NCBI GenBank assembly: GCA_035308365.1
Contig: DATGGU010000058.1
Location: 1-12,189 of the forward strand
Source of the DNA: PALSA-505 sp035308365
GTDB taxonomy: Bacteria; Actinomycetota; Actinomycetes; Streptosporangiales; Streptosporangiaceae
Length of the DNA: 12,189 bases
Direction: 5' to 3'
The notes beneath the pieces were generated by a model, which saw only the letters and a list, made by a program, of their open reading frames with translations, searched no databases and was not told the origin of the DNA. This document shows, piece by piece, positions 1 to 7,270 of this stretch. Position 1 is the first letter of the stretch. Each line of letters starts with the position of its first letter. The position numbers and the translations under genes are program-made.

Positions 1-2179
1 GCGAGGACGGCGGTCGCCGCCTGGGGGTCGTCCTGGGCGAGGCGCAGCGAGGCCTCGGCGATGCGTAGCTCGCCCCGGTCCCGTTCGGTTTTGTCCAGGC
101 CCGCCAGGGCCTGCTCGGCTTGCCTGGTTTCGCCGGTGCGCACCAGCGTCTGCAGCAGGTGCGAGCGCAGCCGCGGGGCCAGCGTGTGCGGGGAGACGAC
201 CGATTCAGCCAGGCGTTCGGCCGCCTGGAAGGCGCGCAGGGCGGCGGCGTGACGGCCGCTGATGAACTCGAGCATGCCGCGGCCGTAGACCAGGCGCATC
301 CCCGCGGCCGGATCGGCTTCGGTCCGGAGGGTGCGTTCGGCCTGGCTGAGGGCCTGCTCCGCCTCCTCGGTCCGGCCCTGGGTGACCATCGCCACGCCCA
401 GGGCCAGGTAGGCTACGCCGGCGACCGGCTCATCGGCCCAGCCGTGCCGCGTGGCCAGCTCGATCGCCTGCTGGCTGCGCTGCGCCCCGGCCGGGAAGGA
501 CCGCCAGCTCATCAGCTGCGCCTGGTTGGCCAGGCCGGCGGCCTCCAGGTAGGGCCGGCCGATCTTGCGGGCCAGGTCGATGCCGTCGGCCAGGTGCCGG
601 TCCGCGTCCTCGAAGCGACCGGACCACACCTCGGCGGCCCCGAGGTTGATCAGCGCCAGCGCCCGCAGGTCCCCGCCCAGCGCGGGCTCGGCCTCCGCGG
701 GCCCGGCGGTCATCGCGGGGGCCAGCAGCCGGTGCGCCTCCTGCGCCACGGCCGGCAGGTCACCGCGCTGGCGGGCCAGGCGCATGCGCGCCACGGCCAG
801 GACCACCTGGGCGCGGGCGCGGCGGTCCGGGGGAACCGAGTCCAGGGCCCGGGCGGCCAGGGCCAGGTACCGTTCGGCCTCTGGCACGGGCCCCCGGGCC
901 AGCCGGTCGGTGGCCACCCGCGCCGCCAGCTCGGCATCACCGGCGATCACGGCGTCCGGGAACCGGCCGAGCAGTTCGTGCGCGGTGCTGCCCAGGCCGG
1001 TCAGGCCCAGGCCGATCCACTGGTCTGACAGTACGCGCGCGGCCAGGGCCCAGTCCTGCGCGGCCTGCGCCTGGCGGACCGCCTCGATCGGATACCCGTG
1101 CCCGGCGTACCACCCGGCGGCGGCGTTATGCAGCGCTGGCAATCTGGCCGGGTGGCTCCCCCGCAGTTCCAGTTGCAGCAGGTCGGCGAACAGCTGGTGG
1201 TAGCGGAACCAGGACCGCCGCGCATCCAGCGCGGTCACGAACGCGCCGGCCTGCTCCAGCTGCTGCAAGACCCGTTCCCCGCCCGAGCCGCCGGTCAGCA
1301 GGTCGGCCAGTTCGCCGTTCACCCGGTCCAGCACCGAGGTCCGCAACAGCAGCCGCCGGACCGGATCGGGCTGGCGGTCGAGCACCTCGGCCAGCAGGTA
1401 CCCGGCCACCGTGCGCTCGCTGCCGGAGAACTCGGCCGCGAACTGGTCGGGGTCCGGGTGCCCGGCCAGCGACAGGGCCGCCAGCCGCAGCCCGGCCGCC
1501 CAGCCCTCGGTCCGGTCATACAACCGTGCCAGCGCTGAGCCGGACAGCTCTACCCCGGCCGCCCGGAACAAGGCGGACGCCTCATCGCGGGTGAAACGCA
1601 GGTCGGCCGCGCGGATCTCGGTCAGCTCGCCCTCCAGCCGCAACCGGTGCAGGCCAAGCCGCAGATCATGGCGGGTGGCGAGGACGAACCGCAGCCTGGC
1701 AGGAGCGCGCATCACCAGCAGCTCCAGCTGGCGCAGCGCCTCGCCCGGGCGCAGCTCGTGCACGTCGTGATCACCAGCCAGACCCGGTCCGCAAGCCCGC
1801 TGATGTCTTCCAGCAGCCGCTCGACCACCGCCCAGCCGTCCAGCTCGGGCGCCGCCGTCAGCGGCCGCACCAGCGCCGACCCGGCGGTGGTGGCTCGCAG
1901 CGCGGCCAGCACCGCCAGCCAGAACCGCTGCCAGTCCCGGTCCTCGCCTTGCACCGCCACCCACGCGGCGCGCCCGGCCAGGCCTGCCTTACCGAGCCAC
2001 GAACGCAGCAGGACCGTCTTCCCGCTCCCGGCCGGCGCTGACACCTCGGTCACCCGCCCCGCGCTGGCGAGCAGCTCGAAAAGCCCGGGCCGGTAGATCA
2101 ATCCGTCCCGGACCTCAGCAACAGCCTGAGGGCCGACGGCCCCGGAGCGGCTGGCAGGCCCCACGGCGCCCTCCTCCAC
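1..2179 (-). pseudogene. LAL-family (MalT-like) LuxR transcriptional regulator, frameshifted, C-terminus beyond window
   Basis: Large ATP-dependent LuxR-type regulators bind a nucleotide and an inducer, then activate nearby genes through a C-terminal HTH. The protein starts at GTG 2179 with AGGGA seven bases upstream. A Walker A motif APAGSGKT is at residues 48-55. At residue 137 (VWLVI) the frame breaks. Adding one base between 1768 and 1769 restores the Walker B sequence IDDVHEL, after which the frame stays open to base 1. It then reads the typical ATPase sequence (FVLATRHDL, TEGWAAGLRLAALSLAG, WFRYHQLFADLLQLEL) and long TPR-like helical repeats, about 726 codons in all. The LuxR HTH expected near residue 850-900 lies outside the window. 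As read, the product ends soon after codon 137 at a stop at 1712-1714 and would be inactive. Either this is a pseudogene or one base was missed in sequencing. It is divergent from the MFS gene, which it may regulate. Confidence 0.85.
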
Positions 2180-2236
2180 AGGCCCGTCCCTACGTTACGT
2201 CCTCCAGGCCCAAATCACCCGGCCGTGTGACGCCCG

Positions 2237-2256
2237 CTCACCCCACCAAGGGTGAG
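2237..2256. promoter_or_regulatory. Inverted repeat in the divergent intergenic region (possible operator)
   Basis: CTCACCC and GGGTGAG form a 7-bp inverted repeat with a 6-base centre. It lies in the 119-bp gap between the start of the LAL regulator (2179, minus) and the start of the MFS exporter (2299, plus). The location fits an operator or a 5'-UTR stem for the exporter. A smaller 5-bp repeat (CTGCC/GGCAG) follows around 2262-2275. The regulatory role is inference only. Confidence 0.3.
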
Positions 2257-2298
2257 GCTTGCTGCCATCCGGCAGACGAAGAGGAACTGGAGCTTCCC

Positions 2299-3624
2299 AT
2301 GAGTACCACCATCACCGGTCCCCGCCATGACCGACCGATGACCACGGCGGCCCCGCATGCTGCTAGCCAGCTACCCGGCGCAGACGCGGCTGCCCCATTC
2401 GGGGAAGGACCGGCCGCCGAGCCCAGCAGGCCGGACGCCCGGCGCCGGGCCGCGTTCTGGCCGCTGGCGTCCGTGTTCGCCGCCGCCATGCTCGGCACCA
2501 CCCTGCCAACCCCGCTGTATTCCATCTACCAGGCCCAGTGGCATTTCTCCGCGGCCATGGTGACGGTCATCTTCGCCGTCTACGCCGCCGCGGTCCTGGT
2601 CACCCTGCTACTGGGCGGACGGTCCTCAGACCAGGCCGGGCGCAAGCCGGTGCTGGCCGTGGCCCTCGCCCTCAGCGCGCTGAGCACCGTCGCGTTCATC
2701 CTCGCCCCCGGCACGGGAGTGCTCCTGGCCGCCCGCGTCCTGTCCGGGCTGTCGGCCGGGCTGATGACCGGCACGGCAACGGCCACGCTGACCGAACTGG
2801 TCCCCGGCCCGGCCGGCCGGGGCCGGGCGTCGCTGGTGGCCACGGCGGCGAACATGGGCGGCCTGGGCCTGGGCCCGCTGATCGCCGGGGTCTTCGCCCA
2901 GTACGCGCCCCATCCCACCACCCTGGTGTTCGAGGTCTACCTGGTAGTCCTCGCCGCCGCCGGGCTGTGTCTGCGGTTCATTCCCGAAACGGTCAGCCCG
3001 CGCCACCGGCCCGCCCTGCGCTTCGCCGGCTGGGGCATCCCCGAGCGGGGCCGGGGCCAGTTCATCGCCGCAGCGGTGGCCGCCTTCGCCGCCTTCGCCC
3101 TGCTGGGACTGTTCAGCTCCCTGGTGCCCGGCTTCATCGCAGGCGTGCTGCACCAGGGCAACCACGCCCTCCAGGGCACCGTCGTATTCGGCATGTTCGC
3201 AGCGGGGACCATCACCCAGATCGCACTGTCCCGGATCAGCAGCCGCCGGGCAGTCCTGGCTGGCCTGAGCCTGTTCCTGGCCGCGCTGGCCCTGATCGTC
3301 GCCGCCCTGGCCCAAGCCGCGATGGCCTTGTTCCTGGCCGGGACCCTCACCGGCGCGATGGCCGTGGGCGCCATCTTCCTGGGCAGCCTGGCCACCGCCA
3401 ACCGCCTGGCCCCGCCCGAACGGCGCAGCCAAGCCATATCCGCCTTCTTCGTGGCCTGCTACGCCGGCCTGATCATCCCCGTGGTCGGCGCCGGAGTGCT
3501 GTCCGGGCTCACCGGCACCTTCCCCGCCGTCCTGGCGTTCTCGCTGCTGCTCGCCGCCCTGTGCCTGTTCTCCCTGGCCAAGACCGCCACGACCGCCGCA
3601 CCGGACACGGCGGCAAGCCAATGA
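2299..3624 (+). CDS. MFS transporter, DHA1-like drug/metabolite exporter
   Basis: This is a 441-residue major facilitator protein, likely a proton-driven efflux pump in the cytoplasmic membrane. The start ATG at 2299 is chosen because GGAG lies six bases upstream; the in-frame ATG at 2227 has no such site. A polar tail of about 50 residues precedes TM1 (residues about 53-72, ending in TLPTPLYSIYQ). The loop between TM2 and TM3 carries the MFS signature GGRSSDQAGRK at 106-116. About twelve hydrophobic segments follow, with a charged central loop (PETVSPRHRPALRF) between the two six-helix halves. Length and layout are normal for the family. The substrate cannot be deduced. It is divergent from a LAL regulator and 79 bp upstream of a ParB-like gene with which it may be co-transcribed. 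The long N-terminal tail is slightly unusual. Confidence 0.9.
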   Translation: MSTTITGPRHDRPMTTAAPHAASQLPGADAAAPFGEGPAAEPSRPDARRRAAFWPLASVFAAAMLGTTLPTPLYSIYQAQWHFSAAMVTVIFAVYAAAVLVTLLLGGRSSDQAGRKPVLAVALALSALSTVAFILAPGTGVLLAARVLSGLSAGLMTGTATATLTELVPGPAGRGRASLVATAANMGGLGLGPLIAGVFAQYAPHPTTLVFEVYLVVLAAAGLCLRFIPETVSPRHRPALRFAGWGIPERGRGQFIAAAVAAFAAFALLGLFSSLVPGFIAGVLHQGNHALQGTVVFGMFAAGTITQIALSRISSRRAVLAGLSLFLAALALIVAALAQAAMALFLAGTLTGAMAVGAIFLGSLATANRLAPPERRSQAISAFFVACYAGLIIPVVGAGVLSGLTGTFPAVLAFSLLLAALCLFSLAKTATTAAPDTAASQ

Positions 3625-3690
3625 CCGGCGGCAACCCGCCCAGCAACCGTCAGCGCCGCGCTCAGGGCGCTCAGCCAACCACACGACTTC

Positions 3691-3698
3691 GAAGGAGG
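3691..3698 (+). promoter_or_regulatory. Strong ribosome binding site of the ParB-like gene
   Basis: GAAGGAGG lies five bases upstream of the ATG at 3704. It fixes that start and supports translation independent of the preceding MFS gene. Confidence 0.8.
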
Positions 3699-3703
3699 CT
3701 CCC

Positions 3704-4186
3704 ATGCTGGACACCGGATTCCCGCAGGCAGACGCCGAAAACGACTTCGCCCGGGCCAGGCGGCACCAGGTCCTGGCCACCCTGGCGCACCGGCTGCGCC
3801 ACCAGGATGCCCGCAACAACCGCCTAGTCCCCCTCGACGAGGTGATCGGCACGGCCGCCAGCCGGGCCGAGCGGCGGCTGGGCCTGCAGACGATACCGTT
3901 GGACACCATCGTCGGCACCGTGGACTCACGGCGCGACTTCGACCGCCGCTTCCGCCCCACCACCAACCGGGTCCGCCCCCGCTGGGAGCGGCTCGCGCTG
4001 GCCCAGCGGCACGGCGAGCCGATCCCCCCGATCGAGGTCTACCGCGTCGGCGGCCAGCACTTCGTCAGCGACGGCCACCACCGGGTCTCGGTAGCCGCCG
4101 CCACCGGCCAGCCCGTCATCGACGCTTACGTCACCGAGATCCTCACCGCGGGGCTTCCAGAACCTGCGGGGGCGCAGGAGCCCTGA
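3704..4186 (+). CDS. ParB/Srx-fold (ParB N-terminal domain-like) protein
   Basis: The product is a 160-residue soluble protein. The first 80 residues are charged and helical. The second half (residues about 83-146) reads as a small ParB/sulfiredoxin-fold domain: an Arg-rich strand (NRVRPRW), the proline-rich PIPPIEVYRVGG, and the loop FVSDGHHRVSVAAATG (DGHHR at 123-127). That loop sits where ParB proteins carry GERRxRA and sulfiredoxin carries GCHR. True partition ParB proteins are about twice this length, with an HTH that is absent here, and no parA is nearby. A role in chromosome segregation is therefore unlikely. Such stand-alone domains may be CTP/ATP-binding or nuclease-like, but the activity is unknown. 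The gene follows the MFS exporter by 79 bp and could share its transcript. Confidence 0.8.
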   Translation: MLDTGFPQADAENDFARARRHQVLATLAHRLRHQDARNNRLVPLDEVIGTAASRAERRLGLQTIPLDTIVGTVDSRRDFDRRFRPTTNRVRPRWERLALAQRHGEPIPPIEVYRVGGQHFVSDGHHRVSVAAATGQPVIDAYVTEILTAGLPEPAGAQEP

Positions 4187-4246
4187 GCTGCCACCTTCTC
4201 GCGGGCGCCCGTCAGGGTGCCACGGCACGCTCAGGTGGCGGGGACC

Positions 4247-4756
4247 AGCGACCAGGGTCCCATCCGGGCTGAACGCTATGGCGTGCCCCCAAAAGCCACC
4301 ACTGATCAGGGCCAGCTCGGTTCCGGTGACCGTCTCGAACACCCGCGCCGACTTGTCGTAGGGGCTGGTGCTGGCGGTGGCGACCCTGGTGCCGTCCGGG
4401 CTGAACGCCACCGCACTAACCGGGCCGTCGTGGCCGAGCCGGGCCAACTCGGACCTGGCGGTCGCCTCGAATACCCGCGCCGATCCGTCATCGCTGGCGG
4501 TGGCGACCCGGGTGCCGCCGTCCGGGCTGAACGCCACCGCGCGCACCGCGGTCATGCCGGAAGTAGCGGGGACCAAGACCCCAGGGCTGCGTGCCCCGTG
4601 GGTGCAGTCACCAGTCAGCGCCGAGGACCGCCAAGCCCAGCGCAGCAGGAGCATGCCATACCGCGACACGCTGGTCTCGGCCGATTGGGCGAATTCCAGA
4701 GCAACCTGATCTGAGCGCCCTATCCAGCCAGCACGACCAGCTAGATATCCGCGCAT
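4247..4756 (-). pseudogene. WD40-repeat protein, truncated remnant
   Basis: From ATG 4756 the reading frame contains WD40 blades: VRAVAFSPDGGTRVATASDD, then VSAVAFSPDGTRVATAS with KSARVFE, then HAIAFSPDGTLVA near residue 170. WD40 propellers are protein-interaction scaffolds and need about seven blades. Only about two and a half remain, and the blade pattern is lost at about 4247. The frame stays open to 3926, but that stretch is antisense to the ParB-like gene and shows no WD40 pattern. The first 65 residues (RYGMLLLRWAW, ALTGD) faintly recall the linker before the propeller in actinobacterial STAND-ATPase/WD40 proteins. The upstream part of such a gene is absent, and VapC ends 20 bp upstream. 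I read this as the decayed 3'-central piece of a larger gene. Confidence 0.65.
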
Positions 4757-4775
4757 ATCGGCGGGAATGCGTGCT

Positions 4776-5159
4776 TTACCTGGTGGCGTCGAGAATGAAG
4801 TCGCGACCCAGGTTCAGCAGGACCTGGTCAGCGGTAAGCAGGCGGAGTCCCGCGTGCGAGGCCTGGGCCACCAGAAGGCGGTCGAACGGGTCGTGCCGGG
4901 TCAGCTCCGGGAAGTCGCGGATCGCCTCGGCGTGCCCGGCGGTGATGCTGAGCAGTTCCAGGCCCTGCGTGGTGAGCCTGGCGGGCAGGCCGGCTGGGAC
5001 GGAGAGTTTGCCGAGCATGGTCTTGATGGTCAGCTCCCACACGGTGGCCGCGGAAACGTGCACGCCTTGCGCGGAGGTGATCGCCTGCCGTGCCCGCGGC
5101 CCGAGGCGCGGGTTGTCATCGAGCAGCCAGAGCAGCGCCTGGCTGTCAAGAAGCAGCAT
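4776..5159 (-). CDS. vapC: PIN-domain ribonuclease toxin, VapC family
   Basis: This 127-residue PIN-domain protein is the toxin of a type II toxin-antitoxin pair; VapC enzymes are Mg-dependent RNases that cleave tRNA or rRNA. The acidic active-site residues are visible: Asp5 in MLLLDSQALLWLL, Glu42 in SAATVWELTIK, Asp93 in HDPFDRLLVAQA and Asp111 in LLTADQ. The DSQALLWLL start and DPFDRLL motif resemble the subgroup usually paired with Phd/YefM antitoxins. Its ATG lies inside the end of the antitoxin gene (14-bp overlap, 5146-5159), which implies translational coupling in one operon. Length is normal and the gene looks intact. Confidence 0.9.
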   Translation of the reverse strand: MLLLDSQALLWLLDDNPRLGPRARQAITSAQGVHVSAATVWELTIKTMLGKLSVPAGLPARLTTQGLELLSITAGHAEAIRDFPELTRHDPFDRLLVAQASHAGLRLLTADQVLLNLGRDFILDATR

Positions 5160-5418
5160 CGCCGCTGTGCTCGCCGGGCTGGCTGTGGCCGGGGCCGTAG
5201 AACATCTGCTGGATGTCCGGGTCGATGTCGAACGCTTGGTCGTTGTAGGAGATCTCGCCCTTGAGGCCGCCGAATGTCACCGTTGCCGCGTGGTGTGGCA
5301 CCAGATCTGCGATCGGCGTGCCGGCTTTGGAGATCACGACCCGCTCACCAGCCGCAACCTGTTCCAGCAGCCGCGACAGGTGGGTCTTGGCCTCGTGGAT
5401 GTTGACGCTCACGGTCAT
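5146..5418 (-). CDS. Phd/YefM-type antitoxin
   Basis: The product is a 90-residue antitoxin. Its N-terminal Phd/YefM DNA-binding domain reads MTVSVNIHEAKTHLSRLLEQ, then VAAGERVVISKAG and TPIADLVPH. The remaining 45 acidic, probably disordered residues would bind and block VapC. The start at 5418 is chosen over an in-frame ATG at 5532 because the Phd fold begins exactly there. A consensus promoter also ends directly in front of it, so the longer version could not be made from that promoter. The family represses its own operon by binding an operator palindrome, and one is present at 5437-5450. The stop overlaps the start of vapC. Confidence 0.9.
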   Translation of the reverse strand: MTVSVNIHEAKTHLSRLLEQVAAGERVVISKAGTPIADLVPHHAATVTFGGLKGEISYNDQAFDIDPDIQQMFYGPGHSQPGEHSGDAAS

Positions 5419-5424
5419 GCCACC

Positions 5425-5453
5425 ATTATATGACCAGACTAAGCTTAGTCCAA
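5425..5453 (-). promoter_or_regulatory. Promoter of the toxin-antitoxin operon, predicted leaderless
   Basis: On the minus strand, TTGGAC (5453-5448) and a perfect TATAAT (5430-5425) are separated by 17 bases, the optimal sigma-70-type spacing. The antitoxin ATG begins seven bases after the -10, where transcription would normally start, so the mRNA probably has no 5' leader. Only GGTGGC separates the -10 from the ATG. Leaderless mRNAs are common in actinobacteria. Confidence 0.7.
5437..5450. promoter_or_regulatory. 14-bp perfect palindrome, probable antitoxin operator
   Basis: GACTAAGCTTAGTC is a perfect palindrome. It overlaps the last three bases of the -35 (TTGGAC) and most of the spacer of the operon promoter. 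Bound antitoxin, or antitoxin-toxin complex, would block RNA polymerase, which is the standard autoregulation of Phd/YefM-type modules. Binding itself is inferred from position and symmetry. Confidence 0.65.
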
Positions 5454-5691
5454 TATGCTGGCGCGGTTTGGCCCAGATGCGAGGATGAGACGGTGGAAAG
5501 ATCGCGTCTGATGCGTTGACGCACTGCTGCATAACATCCGTTCACGGACGTCCGGCTCAGCCGCCCATCCAACGTAGATTGCCGCGCAGATTGGGCGGAT
5601 AACGCATCCTGGGCGTGGAAGGATGCCAGTTACGAACTGTGACAGTAGTTCGAGTCCGACGTGGCGTTGAATCGCCGACTATCTGTGATAC
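5454..5691. other. Intergenic stretch without a supported gene
   Basis: No reading frame here has a credible start, ribosome binding site or family motif. A small hairpin-forming repeat (GCATCCT at 5604-5610, AGGATGC at 5620-5626) is present. The stretch separates the toxin-antitoxin promoter from the left end of the insertion element. Confidence 0.5.
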
Positions 5692-5706
5692 TGAGGTTTT
5701 CTCACC
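5692..5706 (+). repeat. Left terminal inverted repeat of the IS5-family unit
   Basis: TGAGGTTTTCTCACC matches the complement of 7352-7366 at all 15 positions. It is AT-richer than its surroundings and sits about 140 bp upstream of the transposase start. Confidence 0.65.
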
Positions 5707-5782
5707 AAGGTTGATCCGGTCATCCGCGACGTGACAGGGACGGCCAGGCAGACACGCAGACATAAGCCAGTTCCGCGGGCCG

Positions 5783-5847
5783 ACGCGGAGCCCCCGGTAG
5801 AAGAGGTCTCGCTGAAGATCCACTACTTACCGGGGAAGGCTCCGCGT
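5783..5847 (+). promoter_or_regulatory. Long inverted repeat that can hide the transposase start
   Basis: The left arm ACGCGGAGCCCCCGGTA (5783-5799) pairs fully with the right arm TACCGGGGAAGGCTCCGCGT (5828-5847), apart from a 3-base bulge (GAA) in the right arm. The loop is 28 bases. The right arm contains the likely Shine-Dalgarno sequence GGGGAAGG (5832-5839) and the first two bases of the GTG start. An RNA reading in from outside would fold and mask initiation. An RNA starting between the arms would not. Confidence 0.6.
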
Positions 5848-6661
5848 GCTGTCTTATCGTGTCATGCTTGACGTTCCCGTTCAGCTGGTCTTGCTCGTCG
5901 CCAGGCTGCTGGCCGCGCACCGCCGCGAGATCGGCACCCGCCGCGGCACCCGCGCGCTGAGTACCCGGCGGCAGGCAGTCTTCGCCCTGGCCTGGTTCCG
6001 GGACCGGCCCGACGTGGCCCGGCCCGGCAAAGGGTTCGGGATCTCCCAGGCCACCGCCTGCCGGTACCTGGATGAGGCCATCACGGTGCTGGAGGCCCGC
6101 GCGCCCGCCCTGCGCGAGGCCCTGGAGCGGGCCCGGGAGCAGGGGCTGCCCTACCTGATCCTGGACGGCAAGGTCGTCGTCGCCGACCGGCTGAAAGAAA
6201 AGACCATCAGCCGGAAGGGCAGGGGGGATCGACCGGTGGTACTCCGGCAAGGCGCATGGTTTCGGCGGGAACATCCAGGCCCTGTTCACCCCGTCCGGCA
6301 TCCCGCTGTGGGTCTCGCCGGTCCTGCTCGGCGGCGTTCATGACATCACCGCCGCCCGTGAGCACGTCCCCGCCATCTTGCGGCCCTTCCTGAAGGACCT
6401 GCCGGCACTGGCCGGCTCCGGGTACGAAGGCGCAGGCTACGGCGTCCATGTCCCGGTAAAGAGGCCAGCTGCAGGCGGGGAACTTGATCTTAATACCCGG
6501 ACCCGTAACGCGCTGCTGCGCTGCCTGGGTGAACGGGGCTTCGCGCTGATGTCCCAGCGCTGGCGCACACTGCAGCGCGTCATGCTCAGCCCCGGAAAAT
6601 CGGCGGCATCGCCCGGGGCGCCTTCGTCCTCGTCCAGTTCGAGCACAAGATGATCCCGTGA
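5846..6661 (+). pseudogene. IS5-family DDE transposase, frameshifted
   Basis: Starting at GTG 5846, the N-terminal helical/HTH region (LLAAHRREIGTRRGTRAL, then GISQATACRYLDEA) leads into a DDE domain with LILDGKVV. The frame is lost in a run of six G at 6222-6227. Removing one G gives KGRGIDRWYSGK, continuing with FGGNIQALFTP, HDITAAREHV, GYEGAG, and GERGFAL with RWRTLQRV. A second shift follows an A run at 6596-6599; adding one A gives SPGKIGGIARGAFVLVQFE and a natural stop at 6659-6661. The motif normally reading LADKGY is LAGSGY here, so the Asp I take to be the second catalytic residue is missing. The corrected length, about 271 residues, is near normal. The enzyme is therefore almost certainly dead, whatever the status of the frameshifts. 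Confidence 0.85.
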
Positions 6662-6678
6662 AAGTCGCTGAGGAAACC
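6653..6678 (+). repeat. Internal copy (A) of the transposase 3'-end/right-end repeat
   Basis: This 26-base stretch, which includes the transposase stop, matches 7338-7363 at 22 of 26 positions in direct orientation. The shared core is TGAAAGTCG followed by TGAG and AAACC. Read on the opposite strand it resembles the terminal inverted repeat of the unit, but less closely than copy B. Confidence 0.6.
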
Positions 6679-6691
6679 CTGGCTATCCAGC

Positions 6692-7264
6692 TCACAGCAC
6701 CGGCTGCTGCCGAGGCGGCGGAGCGGGGTGACAAACGCGCTGCATCCATACCGAGCTGATGTACTGGCCGTTCTTGATCGCGTACTCGCGGAACGTGCCC
6801 ACCTCGGTGAAGCCAAACTTCCGGTGCAGCGCGACCGACGCGTCGTTAGGCAGGGCTATCCCAGCCAGGGCAACATGAACCGACGGCTCAAGAGCCAGGC
6901 TGTCAAAAAGCGCGCGGTACAGCGCGGTGCCCACGCCCTGGCCCCGGCTGCTGACGTCAAGTGCGATGCTGACCTCAACGGTCTCCCGGAAAGCCTCGTG
7001 ATCCCGGTAGCGCTGGGAGCAGGCGTAGCCCAGGACCTGATCGCCACCCCGGGCCACCAGCAGCCGGTAGGGTCCAGTCGCAGAGAACTGGCCGAACCAG
7101 TCGCGTCGTTCGGCCACGCTGACCGGCTGAGTGTCGAAGTGGGCGATCGAGTTGGCAGCCGAGTAGTTGAGGATGCCGACGATCGCCAGAAGGTGGTCCT
7201 CGGTCCCTGCCGTGATCTTGACCTGGGCCGGGCCGCACTGCCCGCTGCGGGAAGCCTGCTTCAT
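6692..7264 (-). CDS. GNAT N-acetyltransferase, phosphinothricin acetyltransferase-like
   Basis: The product is a 190-residue GNAT-fold enzyme that transfers an acetyl group from acetyl-CoA to an amino substrate. The N-terminus (VKITAGTEDHLLAIVGILN, then AHFDTQPVSVAERRDWF) has the layout of the PAT/methionine-sulfoximine acetyltransferase subgroup. The acetyl-CoA pyrophosphate loop SSRGQGVG is near residues 106-112. The end carries VALHRKFGFTEVGTFREYA and SVWMQR, typical of that subgroup. The true substrate is unknown. The start is uncertain: ATG 7264 is chosen because upstream sequence is antisense to a transposase remnant. ATG 7270 is possible, and neither has a clear ribosome binding site. 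It is convergent with the transposase pseudogene (30 bp between stops) and enclosed by insertion-element ends, so it looks like captured cargo. Confidence 0.85.
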   Translation of the reverse strand: MKQASRSGQCGPAQVKITAGTEDHLLAIVGILNYSAANSIAHFDTQPVSVAERRDWFGQFSATGPYRLLVARGGDQVLGYACSQRYRDHEAFRETVEVSIALDVSSRGQGVGTALYRALFDSLALEPSVHVALAGIALPNDASVALHRKFGFTEVGTFREYAIKNGQYISSVWMQRVCHPAPPPRQQPVL

Positions 7265-7270
7265 GGCCAT

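Noticed and set aside
120..1028. Long open frame on the plus strand (302 codons)
   Set aside because: It is antisense to the LAL regulator, whose corrected frame is clearly homologous to known proteins. Composition is Gly/Arg/Gln-rich as expected for a GC-driven shadow, and no ribosome binding site fits.
2538..3827. 429-codon plus-strand frame overlapping the MFS and ParB-like genes
   Set aside because: Arg/Pro/Gly-rich shadow in another frame of two real genes. The ATGA overlap at 3621 looked like a coupled start but leads only into this shadow.
2626..3966. 446-codon open frame antisense to the MFS gene
   Set aside because: Extremely Gly/Gln/Glu-rich low-complexity translation without family motifs. 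The plus strand encodes a convincing transporter.
3926..4246. C-terminal extension of the WD40 frame
   Set aside because: The frame is open, but the WD40 pattern ends near 4247 and the rest is largely antisense to the ParB-like gene, so I did not count it as native protein.
5557..5823. 88-codon minus-strand frame in the left end of the insertion element
   Set aside because: It covers the terminal repeat and hairpin of the element, has no ribosome binding site, and shows no recognisable motif.
6218..6230. Programmed frameshifting in the transposase at the G run
   Set aside because: The shift needed is +1 (or -2), not the -1 slippage typical of insertion sequences. A catalytic residue is also missing and a second, unrelated shift follows. 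Decay is the simpler explanation.
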